The position numbers and the translations under genes were made by a program. Positions 55,037 through 64,000 of a stretch of 64,000 nucleotides of DNA are shown in pieces (within the stretch, counting starts at the first letter, position 1; each line of letters begins with the position of its first letter). The stretch lies in the NCBI GenBank assembly GCA_944548615.1, contig OX155978.1:4381588-4445587 (forward strand), written 5' to 3'. The notes under the pieces were generated by a model. The model saw only the letters and a list, made by a program, of their open reading frames with translations, had not been told where the DNA came from and searched no databases. This stretch comes from Micropterix aruncella (lineage: Eukaryota; Arthropoda; Insecta; Lepidoptera; Micropterigidae).

Positions 55037-56160
55037 TGGGTTACCCAGCGGGCTCACAATTACGCCCTTACTTTCAATTGTGAGCAGATTACTCCGGTCT
55101 CTCGATTGGTCATGAGTTCAAGGTCGCTTGCGCGGTCCTCTCCCTTGCGAAGCGGCGAGACGGTGTAAACCGAATCAGAGACTATCGCAAACCACGGCGT
55201 CCTTTGCCCGGCTCTTCACCCAGGAGCGGGTAGCCGATGGTCGTTTCAAAAGCAGTCACTGTATATATAAGGTCCGCAACCACCCCTACTCTATAGGAAA
55301 CAGTACTGCTTCCAGACTCCCCCGACTGTTAGCCACTTAGTCCCCACGACATCCTGTCTGTGTTTGGTAGCCTGTCTTCGTTTCTGTTTTGTGTTTATTT
55401 TATTATTATTTTTACGACTATTTGTTATCTTCTTTTGTTGTTAACTTCTTTTGTTTTTTTTTAATACTGAATAAATGGGTTCTCGGGGTGGTACGGGGGG
55501 GGGGGTGGCTACCTTTCTTTACCCCCCGCGCGTATACCCTTCAGGTACGCGCAGGGTGTCGTTGCATGATATCCCGGGCAGATAAGACGACCATCGTCGT
55601 TATAACTGCCCCGGCGGTGGGTGGGTTCTTCACCCTCACCTGCCGCCTTGAAACCACTAAACTGTTAGTCAGGGTTAGGGAGTTAATGGGCCCTTGCTGA
55701 GTTGGCCACGAAGACCCATTCTGTTCAGGGTTGGTCACACTCACGGGTCAACACCTATCCGACGGCCTCCACGCATGAAGTGCGAGCCTGGGTAGGACTC
55801 TGGCCTTATGGTCAGTTTCCCCTAGGAATCAAACTTCTTGCGCTCCTGGACGGTCTGCGCACCGTGCGACGTAAGCCAATCGACTGTGCACTCGAACGAA
55901 TAATCGTTAAAACTTCCTGTGGTGACGGGCTCGCCCGTTGTAGTCGACAACCCTTGTTGTTAGTCAGGGTGCACAATCGTTTGGTTTACGCCGCACGGTG
56001 CGCAGACCGTCCAAGAGCGCCAGAAGTTTGACTTCTAGGGTAAACTAGCTCTAAGGCCAGAGTCCTGCCCGGGCTCGCACTTCATGCGTGGAGGCCGGCG
56101 GATGGGTGTTGACCCGTGAGTGTGACCAACCCTGAACAAAATGGGTCTTCCCATTAGCCC
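55037..56160 (+). mobile_element. GC-rich retroposon composite
   Basis: The forward body (55037-55334) reaches the gttag site. A foreign insert (55335-55665) follows and actgttagtcag is repeated. Then come an inverted copy (about 55677-55950) ending in the inverted head, tgttagtcaggg again, and the forward second half to about 56160. The layout of forward half, inverted copy, forward half is the same as at 6817-8050. Confidence 0.65.
55335..55665. mobile_element. Unidentified insert at the gttag site
   Basis: It is flanked by actgttag on the left (about 55326-55333) and right (about 55666-55673). It contains a G run (about 55496-55506) and a gacgaccatcgtcg palindrome. Family unknown. Confidence 0.4.
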
Positions 56161-56879
56161 CCGATCCGAACCTGACAGTTTGATTCCTGCGCTAAAGTCC
56201 TAAAACCGAACTGAATTTACACATTTAATTTATAATAATGTAGATATATTTGAATTTATAGCCTAAAGCTATGAAGAAAGTTCAACCGGTCTTTAGCCTC
56301 CGTCTAGTCGTAACATTCACCGTTTGCTTTTGCTCGAGTTACAGCAATACAGCAACACTGATTAATGTCGGCAGCAATCAGTGTATTATATTTTTAGATT
56401 TTACTTTACCGACACCGACCGACGAGGAGGTGAAATATTGTGAACCCATTTTTTTTATCGAGATGGATACGAATAAATACATTTTGACCCCCCCCCCCCG
56501 AGACGATAAGGAGCATTTCCAGACTGAAGTCTGTCTGTGTGTATGTGTGGTATATGGTCACAAGTAGGAATATGGTCGCATATACCTTTACTTTCTCGGC
56601 AGAGGAAAAAAGAGCAATGGTCCCCACTCAACAAATAAAATAAAAAATATAAAAAATATATAAACGGTTACAAAGTCAATTTGTATACATTTTTGTAAAT
56701 TCCTTTTAAAAAAAATAGTTATTCAAAATAAGCCTTTTTATGCAGTCTGTTCGGGCGAAAACGAAATATATCCTGTCTGCAAACCAATAGTTGAGTTTCT
56801 AAAAAAAATACGCAATGGGCAAAAATGTATGAACGCTGGGCCCACATCTCCAATAACAATAACGTATTTACTCACAAAA
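56161..56879. other. No gene supported
   Basis: A 98-codon frame at 56271-56567 has a hydrophobic start but crosses a C10 run and a TG-rich stretch. It is not called. Confidence 0.4.
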
Positions 56880-57118
56880 TAGAGTTGTCAACTACAACGG
56901 GCGAACCCGTCACCTCAGGAAGTTTTAACCACTAGTCGATCTATCTCCCGTGAAGTGAACGCAGAAGACTTGAACAAAACAGTCTACCGTCAAGCTCCGC
57001 CACATACCCGTAAGAGGCCAACGCATTATCCGCGAGATAACTAGGTATGTTACCCAGCGGGCTTACACTCACGCCCTTACTTCCAATTGCGACCAGATTA
57101 CTCCGGCCTCTCGACTGG
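56880..57118 (+). mobile_element. GC-rich retroposon copy, 3'-truncated
   Basis: The head tagagttgtcaactacaacg and about 240 bp of body end abruptly at ctctcgactggttttta, where a different repeat begins. Confidence 0.7.
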
Positions 57119-57345
57119 TTTTTACCCACAGACGTATAGAACAGAGAACGGGAGTGCGAAGACTGCATATGAGGCCACATCCATCCTTGTCTAGTTGCGC
57201 ATGCGCGTTTATCCATAGCATAGCAGACTTATGGCGTCGAAGCGTTGCCATGGTGATATATGTACGTGGCTCCGTGCATGCGCGACTAGACAAAGATGGA
57301 GGGGGTACTATGTGCTGCTGTCTCTTTCTATTCGGCTGACACATT
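57118..57345 (-). repeat. NRF1-like palindrome repeat, copy 2
   Basis: Inverted relative to 23360-23560: ctagttgcgcatgcgcgttt, a catagcatagcagacttatg stretch, then a forward partial copy around 57275. Confidence 0.65.
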
Positions 57346-57449
57346 TTCAGGCTGATCACGGGATCTAGTTACTTATATATCTATGTATTTACCATTGGAA
57401 AGATCTACTTATGTACAATATTTATCAATACTACGATTTACCTTACTTA

Positions 57450-58313
57450 TGAGCCGTTTCAGAGTTCGGAACCTTCTTGAATATGGCGAATTACACGAAA
57501 ACCCACATGCCAATTATTTATTTAAAATATATTATTTGCAGTGAAGATCTATAAAAAATAGTAGGGTAAAAGATAGACGCTCCATACTTTAGAATTGCAA
57601 ACATGATACGGTCGCAGCTAATACTTATAAGCAACGTACAGCCCTCTATCTAGTGTTTGAGCGGCAACCGCGAAGATAGCACTGTGTAAAAATAAAATTT
57701 GATTACGGCTCCTGGAGCAACTATCAAACTTTTACTCTATATTATGATGTACGGTCACTGAGCACACAATGTTGAACAGCTGACCTTAGCTTATAACATT
57801 CGTCAGGAGACAGAGCGGGAATGAAATCATGAGACACGTTACAGAGTCGTTTCGGGTATTCTGCGACGTTTTTTGTTTAAATAGTTGGTAATAAATTAAT
57901 AGTTTAAAAAAAAACACTAAAAATACGTTTTTATAAATGCACGTAAAAATCACATCATTAGACCTTGAAACCTAATCGTGGTCAAAGTTCATCCCAAGAC
58001 TTTTCTAACAAGTCCAAACACAGCTATGATATACGATGTTCCATCATGAAGTTCCAGTTCATATCTTCCGACTCCATCATCAGATCAGTTCGACAGTACC
58101 ATATTATTGTATTGTCATCAGAACTACATACAGCTGCCAATTTTCATGACGCTACGATCCTTGGAAGATGGTTAAATTAGTTACATTAGATTCCATTACA
58201 TAGTTAGTTACATACAGGTCGATCTAATAAAAGCGTGTTAAAAATACAATGCCTAGATGTGTTAGGTGCCCTTAGGGGATATATTTGATAGGATATAACT
58301 TAGAAACGGCTCA
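57450..58313. mobile_element. MITE with TGAGCCGTTTC ends
   Basis: The ends TGAGCCGTTTC and GAAACGGCTCA are flanked by TA on each side, which fits a Tc1/mariner-type insertion. It is AT-rich with no significant frame. Confidence 0.5.
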
Positions 58314-58980
58314 TAATTAAGATCAGTCGACAGGTAATCAAAGTTTATTTATTTATTTATTTAAGGAAAACCAACAGCCATGTAAAGTATTAATTAACAA
58401 TCAGAATACTAACTGATAGCCAATAATAGGTTTCTACATATAGAAATAATTTAGAAAACATGGGATGCCAGCAGAAACGCACGTCAGAGTCAAACACTAT
58501 AGATTAGTGTATTACGTGATTTACATTACGTACTTGGAAACGAGGCAAAAAACACAAAACAGGATCAAGAAATTTAATACAAGGCAATAATAACATACAA
58601 GGGAAAAAGAGGATTAAAAGAAGTTGGTTCTGAGGATACGTGTTACAACGTTTGTGCTAAATAGATTAATATCACAGTCGTCGCAAATCTGTTTATTGAG
58701 GTTATAACTCGCACGCCACATAAATGTGTTTTGCATGTATTATTCATATTCATATACTTCATATTCATTTTATTAGTATACTGGTATACAAGTCAGATAC
58801 AGATTAGTACAAACATTCATACATATTAGCAAACAAACATTTTTTTATTAAGAATAATGTAAAAAGAAGAAATACAAGACAAAATGCAAAGAGATCATTA
58901 AATACTTTAGCCACCAAAGCATTTTAGACTTCACTCGAGTAATATTCCTCCAGTGAGTAAAACGCCCTATCTGTAAGGTA
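58314..58980. other. AT-rich spacer and probable LINE 3' UTR
   Basis: A (TTTA)n run lies at about 58343-58362. The right part likely belongs to the 3' UTR of the LINE fragment at 58982-59575 (minus strand). Confidence 0.4.
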
Positions 58981-58981
58981 T

Positions 58982-59575
58982 CTATCTCTTAAGACGTCTC
59001 TTAAATACGTCAAGAGATTGCGCCTGCCTAATGTGCTCGCTGAGTTTGTTGTAAACCGCTTGGCCGGCGATATAGGCTAGCCTCTCCGACTTGGATAATG
59101 CATGACTTACCGAACGTAGCATGCTACGGGATCTTGTTGGATAGTGATGATGCACACCATTCACTTCAAAATCGGCTAGATTTCTGCGAACGACCAGCGC
59201 TACTTCCATTATATAAATGGAGGGCAGCGTCATGTTGCAGAGACCTCTAAACAGAGGCCTAGCTGGCGTATCAAGCGCTACACGCCCTATTGTGCGGACT
59301 GCACGCTTCTGCATAGCGAAAGCCCTCTGCCTGTCGGCTGCTCGCCCCCATAACTCCGCGCTGTACGTTAGCAGTGAATGAACGTATGCAAAGTAACACA
59401 TGCGCAGCGCGGATAAATCGAGAAATGAAGCGATGCGATAGAGTGCATAGCACGCTCTTCCCAATTTATCACATAACGCATCAATATGTAGGTGCCATCG
59501 TAACTCATTATCGATTACGAATCCCAAGAACTTTGTTGAGGATCCATGAGTTAATTCTTCGTTATTGACGGTCAC
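58982..59575 (-). pseudogene. LINE reverse transcriptase C-terminal region
   Basis: The 197-codon frame begins MTVNNEELTHGSSTKFLGFV and includes IDNELRWHLHIDALCDKLGR, VHSLLTYSAELWGRAADRQR, FAMQKRAVRTIGR and VYNKLSEHIRQA. The FLGFxxDxxLxWxxHIxxLxxKLxxxxYALxxL...YSxxLWG...QKRAVRxI order follows the catalytic core in CR1/Jockey/Rex-type LINEs. The core (YADD) lies upstream and is missing. Confidence 0.85.
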
Positions 59576-59919
59576 ATGTATTTCGGTTTTAGTAGGTCTA
59601 AGGCTTTTGTTTTGGCATTAGTTTTGTTAATGTTGCCATGTAATTAGATGATGCCACAGGTAGCCAAATTGGTTTGTTGTGTCTTAGGGACTTAACGGGG
59701 ACATTGAAATAGAGATTTGACAGAAGTTCGGGAAAATCCAACGAACCTTGTGCAATTTTTTGCATAAAGAGATTCTACATAGAGAGATTATTCTATTGGT
59801 ATATGATTTACAGATATTGGAAAAGTGGGCCCAAAATACCCATTAAAGTATCTCATCTTATAAAGTCAAATTGACTTTGATCGTTCATATATCTATCCAT
59901 AACAAATATCATAACATAA

Positions 59920-60620
59920 ATGTCGAACAAATGTGGCCTCAGAAATACTCTGAAAGGTTATGTAGAGCGGCTTTCTCGCTTCAACCTAATAGACTTAAAA
60001 ACACGTAGGACTATAACTGATATAACGTGTCTCCATAAGCTTTTGCACAATCGACTAGACAGCCCAGCTAGTCTTGAAAAAGTTCAATTTCGTGTGCCAC
60101 CGCGACTAACGAGGAACTCTCAAACATTTTCAGTTGTCGCTTGCAATAACAACATCGGATCGAAAAGACCTCTTGCCAGAATGTGTCGCGTTTTTGATAA
60201 ATCGTGTAACGGATTAGATGTATTTTATGATTCCATAAATATAATAAAAGATTCGATCATACCTAGCCTATCTCCTACTTTTTAAAATTTCACTAACTGC
60301 CATCCTAATGTACTGTATTTATATGATTATTATATTATAACATACTATTGTATTATATCATATTATATATATATAATAAATATTATTATCCAATTACTCA
60401 TACTTCTATTTTGCTCTATCCAAATAACCTTATTAACAACTTATTTAATTATTTCTTTTCTTACCCTTTTGTTATTATTAGCTTTATTATATTTTTTTCT
60501 ACTATCAACGTGTTCATGTTATTTCTATGTTAATGTGTGTGTTTAAATATGATGTTAAGATACTAGTATCATATTTTTACTATCTGTAAGTTTGCTATAA
60601 AATAAAATAAATAAATAATT
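59920..60620 (+). pseudogene. LINE ORF2 C-terminus with AAATA tail
   Basis: The frame 59920-60285 encodes YVERLSRFNLIDLKTRRTIT, DITCLHKLLHNRLDSPA, VQFRVPPRLTRNSQTF and a RMCRVFDK end. LxxRRxxxDxxxLxKxLxxxxDSPxLLxxxxFxVPxxxxR...RMxRxxN is the LINE C-terminal pattern. A taaaataaaataaataaata run at about 60597-60616 is the probable tail. Confidence 0.7.
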
Positions 60621-60910
60621 CTGAATGAAAGCAGTGCAGGGCCCAAGAAATATTGTTGTTACTGATATCGGTCCATCGCAATCGCTTTCAATATGACTAT
60701 TATTAAAAACACTTGATACGAGTGGCGTCCATCCGCAGATGATTGCCGTTTTTACACACCCAACTTGACACTCACGCACCGAGGAACACGACTTTGATCA
60801 TTCGTGCTCTTTATTCACGCTCGTTTTCACCTGCTATTCAATTACTTAAACGCAGTAATAGGTATCAATCGATTACCGCGTAGTGTCTTTATTATTTTTT
60901 TTATTTTTAA

Positions 60911-61211
60911 CCCCTCTCCTCGCGGAGTAAAAATTCGCGCGCGACCTTTTCGCGCGCAAAATCGACGACCTTGATAAAAACGACCATAACTTGTAAACCA
61001 CTATACGGATCATAAAAAAAAGAACTGTAGAATGATCGCATTGAAATTTGACATATAAAACATTATAACCTTATCTCGTAAATCAATTAAGATAATAATT
61101 GCCTTTTCGCAAACGGCCCCCATCGTGTCGTCATCACTGGACCAAGTGGACGCCTCTCATTTCAGTGTATTAAAACTTGCATCCCCAAAAGGACGCCTTT
61201 CATTTGAAGGG
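60911..61211. mobile_element. TTAA-flanked MITE, piggyBac-like
   Basis: It begins CCCCTCTCCTCGCGG after TTAA (60907-60910) and ends CATTTGAAGGG before TTAA (61212-61215). The CCC starts are typical of piggyBac relatives. The internal sequence gatcgcattgaaattt is shared with the CCCTTCG family. Confidence 0.6.
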
Positions 61212-61442
61212 TTAATATTATTCAGGAGCCTTATAGACTAATCCGATTCCCATAGACAAATTTGGCATGCTAAATTTTTCAAGAATTGCCCGCTAGGTCA
61301 ATCATCCACAGCTCCTTATAGTGTTCGGAAAGACGGTGGAACGCACCAGACGCCAGTTGCTGTCTTATAAAATCGTAGCTGGGTTCGTACCCGTCTCGAG
61401 ACGCTTGGTATTTCGGGAGTGCTTGACATTATTATATTAGAC

Positions 61443-61500
61443 GCAGAAATCACCCTCTTTAGGTGGAGCCATCAAACCAAAAAAGAAGAAAAAATATACT
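61443..61500 (+). mobile_element. Short LINE 3' end
   Basis: The stretch gcagaaatcaccctctttag, then gtggagccatcaaaccaaaa and agaagaa, sits between two attagac words (about 61436 and 61491). It is the same 3' end as 31944-31983. Confidence 0.6.
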
Positions 61501-61512
61501 ATTAGACACATC

Positions 61513-62026
61513 CACGGGCGTAGCTATAGCTTTCACATGGGGGGGGGGGGGGTGTCCGCGGGTATGAAAATGTACAAAGATAAACTAGTTATTGGCCGGA
61601 CTTCACGCAGAAAACAGCAAAATTCTAAACTCCAATCTCAGTTATTTAAAAATTACATAAACATAAAAACTTACATAAACTTACAAAAAATTACATAAAC
61701 ATAACTTGCGTGTAAAGTTAATCGCGGACAAATGATAGTTACTTTAAGTACCTACCTTTAAATAAAATAAGTTCTGTAACCACATGGTCAATAAAAGGGT
61801 AAAATACATTTCTACGGTAATATATTTCGGCAGTTTCTCCTGGAGCATTGCTGCGCTGGGTTTGCCTTCCAATCGTTCTTGGAACAATTATGTCGCTTGC
61901 ACTCATCTGCTTTGCTTGCTCGAAAAGAATGGTGAACACATTTTCGTTCCGAATATTTTGTCGTATGCCTAAGGGGGGGGGGGGGGTCCGGACCCCCTAA
62001 ACCCCCATTCCTTATATACGCCCGTG
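61513..62026 (-). mobile_element. hAT element (ZMYM1 type), short
   Basis: The ends CACGGGCGTAGC and the inverse of CACGGGCGTATA lie next to gacacatc and gacatcgt, which look like one 8-bp duplication with a 2-bp loss. Long G runs sit inside each end. It contains the transposase fragment 61739-61939. Confidence 0.7.
61739..61939 (-). pseudogene. hAT transposase fragment (ZMYM1-like)
   Basis: The frame encodes SDIIVPRTIGRQTQRSNAPG, then ETAEIYYRRNVFYPFIDHVV. RxxxRxN-x-xxxxEYYxxxxFIPFLDxxIxxL is a conserved stretch of ZMYM1-type hAT transposases. The rest of the protein is absent. Confidence 0.75.
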
Positions 62027-62345
62027 GACATCGTCTCCTGCATATTATTGTGTTTTACTGAATAAAATATGTTTGATGTTTTGTACTATGTGTCGTGAAG
62101 TGACTTCAGTTATGTTTCATATGCGCGCACAGGGTAGCTCCTTACACGATGGCATTGCACGTATAAGCCATCATCCTTTTCCTCGTAACGTCATTGCACA
62201 GTTTCGTCCTGCCGTTTTCGCTTAAATGTTCCTCCTGCACTGCTATTGTCAGGCTCGTCATTGTTGTTTCTCGATTATCCGTTGGGCGATCGCTCGGGGA
62301 AGGTGACAATGAATGAGGATGATGAATAATTGTGAATAGTTGTGT

Positions 62346-63154
62346 GACACCATGGTGGCGCAACCAGTCGCCGCCACCAACAAAATGTATACAGCTCTAT
62401 GGAGGGTATCTCACCTGGTGTCCCCTTGGTTGCGCAACCGATTTAGCAGTTGGACGGATTATTACTGGCAGCGCCACCCATTAACATATAAGTACTAGAC
62501 CGCGCGACTAGCCTGAGCATGCGTCAGCCGAATAGAAAGAGACAGCAGCATATAGTACTCTCTCCATCCATGTCTAATCGCGCAAGCACGGGCACACGTA
62601 CATATATCACTACGGCAACGCTTCTTTATCACCATGGCAACGCTTCAACGCCATAAGTCTGCTATGCTATGGATAAACGCGCATGCGCAACTAGACAAGG
62701 ATAGAGAAAAGCAACTGCAACTATCTCTCTCTATTCGGTGAACGCATTCACTCACAGTCCGTCTTCACACACCTGTCCTCTAGTCTATTAGCCTGTGGCG
62801 CCACCACGATGGTCGCGCCACCAACCATTTCCCCGCACGCTCTTCTTTCCCTTGCAGCGTAAGTTACGATAGATAATTTCGACACAGAAAAGTTTATTAT
62901 TGAAATTCAAAGCAGACCACCTATTTGGGATAGTTCCTCATCGGATTATTCTAATAGAGAATAAAGATGAACCACCAACTGTTTGTTTTTTATATTTCAT
63001 TTTATTTTCCTTCATACATACAGCATAAGTGCTAACTTTCGACGTCCATTTTCATACTGTGGGCGCAGTGTGTCTATCTGGTGTCTAATCTGGTGTCTCG
63101 ACTTGGTAGCTTAAAGACACCACGGTGCGCGACTGGTTGCGTCGCCATGGTGTC
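62346..63154. mobile_element. MITE with GACACCATGG ends
   Basis: The stretches gacaccatggtggcgcaacc (62346 on) and gcgtcgccatggtgtc (ending about 63154) are near-inverse over about 26 bp. Related inner motifs lie at about 62411 and 62806. No target duplication was read. Confidence 0.5.
62524..62765 (+). repeat. NRF1-like palindrome repeat, copy 3
   Basis: It contains ccgaatagaaagagacagca, two acggcaacgcttc-like words and acgcgcatgcgcaactagac. Confidence 0.65.
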
Positions 63155-63379
63155 TCGGTGGAATAGGGCCCTTATTGTCGTTCTCGGAGTCTTCTTCCAT
63201 TCCGTTCCTTGCTCTTGTTTTTCAATCGCATTGTTGTGATCGCAACAATAGTACCTATGCTTCGACTTTTGTTTGATTGTAATGTATTGTACCCAACAAA
63301 TAATTATTAGTTCAACCATTACCTACTATTAGAAACAAAGCATATTTTATTTAATTTCAATCCCTTTTGTTTTGATTCG

Positions 63380-63449
63380 AATAGATGGGTGGCGAGGGGC
63401 CCAATATCTTTTTCGCACCAGGGCCTTTGACGATCTTGCTACGCCACTG
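63380..63449 (-). mobile_element. hAT terminal fragment
   Basis: The stretch ggggcccaatatctt, then gatcttgctacgccactg, is an inverted ZMYM1-type hAT end (CAGTGGCGTAGC). No partner end was found. Confidence 0.5.
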
Positions 63450-63472
63450 ATTATATTATGATAAATTCCGTA

Positions 63473-63769
63473 TTAAAATAACGTTGGGTGTATTTTCTTT
63501 ATATGTACAATTAGGTGTGATCTATATCCGAAGGCACGATCGCACTCACCACATAAATAATTTTTCAATTTCTTATGAACAGCTTCGAAGTGCCTCTTCA
63601 GCGTCTGTTTCAATGAAAATGACCGGGCGCATTTCTCACACTTAAACTCCCTGATTTTCCGATGAAAGCCCTTCAAATGACGTCTCAAGTCCCCCAGCTG
63701 AACGAAAGCGCGATCGCATTCCTCACATGGGATTTTCTTCAATTTCCTGTGAACCGCGTCCAAATGCAC
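63473..63769 (-). CDS. C2H2 zinc-finger gene, last coding exon
   Basis: An acceptor (tctctctctcttaaag) sits just above 63769. The exon then encodes HLDAVH (the end of a finger whose cysteines are in an upstream exon), CEECDRAFVQLGDLRRHLKG, FHRK, CEKCARSFSLKQTLKRHF, EAVH and CGECDRAFGYRSHLIVHIKK, IHPTLF, then a stop at 63473. Three complete C-x2-C...H-x3/4-H fingers are visible. The frame is intact and the link words (HKKLKNYLC) are typical of arthropod zinc-finger arrays, so it is probably a working DNA-binding protein. Upstream exons lie beyond the window. Confidence 0.88.
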   Translation of the reverse strand: MHLDAVHRKLKKIPCEECDRAFVQLGDLRRHLKGFHRKIREFKCEKCARSFSLKQTLKRHFEAVHKKLKNYLCGECDRAFGYRSHLIVHIKKIHPTLF

Positions 63770-64000
63770 CTTTAAGAGAGAGAGAAAGAAAAATAGCTTT
63801 ATTGTACCAAAACACTAACAATAAACAAAACTTTAAAAATATCGGTTGAACGGTATAGAACTTGATGTGCTGCAGCGCCATTTAGTGGCGAGTTATAACA
63901 AAGTGGATAGCGCGAAATAAATATCGGTGGTCAAATACCGAAGTATACCAATTTTCATTGCGATCGGTTGAACGGTAGCGAAGTTGATGCGCTGCAACGC
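63770..64000. other. Intron sequence with two related words
   Basis: The word cggttgaacggta followed by aacttgatgtgctgcagcgc (about 63845) recurs with changes at about 63965-64000, so a short repeat unit of about 120 bp is likely. Confidence 0.45.

Noticed and set aside
56271..56567. 98-codon ORF with a hydrophobic N-terminus
   Set aside because: It crosses a ten-base C run and TG-rich sequence, and no downstream motif or splice context was seen.

Overview
This is a eukaryotic, AT-rich, intron- and transposon-dense window, almost certainly from an insect and most likely a moth or butterfly. The reasons are Helitron-like elements with CAGCTAGT-type ends, many TTA/TAA-flanked Harbinger elements, TTAA-flanked elements, ZMYM1- and ZBED-type hAT transposases, an ORF1 of the Jockey clade, 5'-truncated LINE ends with short tandem tails, and a CsRn1-like Ty3/gypsy element primed by tRNA-Trp. 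No bacterial operon, rRNA, tRNA or CRISPR array was seen.

Host-type genes occupy little of the window. (1) A minus-strand immunoglobulin-superfamily gene runs from about 29.57 kb down past 11.34 kb. Exon 1 (29533-29569) starts a signal peptide, exon 2 (15892-16056) completes it and holds the first half of an Ig domain, and exon 3 (11337-11510) completes the domain. All junctions are phase 1 with consensus splice sites. It resembles the first Ig domain of PTK7/Off-track. (2) A minus-strand three-exon MADF-BESS gene (39505 to 31709) has consistent phase-0 splice sites, a 2-bp frameshift in exon 2 and a tiny LINE insertion in exon 3. It may be a Harbinger companion gene. (3) The last coding exon of a C2H2 zinc-finger gene lies at 63473-63769 (minus). 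(4) An unrecognised open frame runs off the left edge (1-296, minus).

Layout. 1-8 kb: Helitron in a tandem repeat, an intact hAT element with an 8-bp target duplication, GC-rich inverted-repeat elements. 6.8-8.05, 17.1-19.0, 20.3-21.05, 25.0-25.5 and 54.1-57.1 kb: copies of a GC-rich retroposon family that I cannot name, with 10-14 bp target duplications and inverted self-insertions at one internal site. 9.9-11.2 kb: a palindromic Harbinger element carrying one hAT MITE at each end. 11.9-15.6 kb: a ZBED-type hAT and LINE fragments inside intron 2 of the Ig gene. 16-29.5 kb: intron 1 of that gene, with Helitrons, Harbingers and palindromes. 31.7-40.3 kb: the MADF-BESS gene, a decayed Harbinger transposase split by a hAT, and a young, internally deleted LTR retrotransposon (35499-38786). 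41.4-47.9 kb: a Helitron, then a Jockey ORF1 split by a 4.3-kb CACT...AGTG transposon. 48.5-49.8 kb: a 513-bp-arm palindrome. 50.1-52.8 kb: a decayed LINE with a restriction-like endonuclease. 57-64 kb: MITEs, LINE 3' coding remnants, a hAT and the zinc-finger exon.

The window is therefore mostly nested mobile DNA inside the introns of at least two split genes. Several insertions can be peeled off exactly because target duplications or the interrupted reading frames are preserved.
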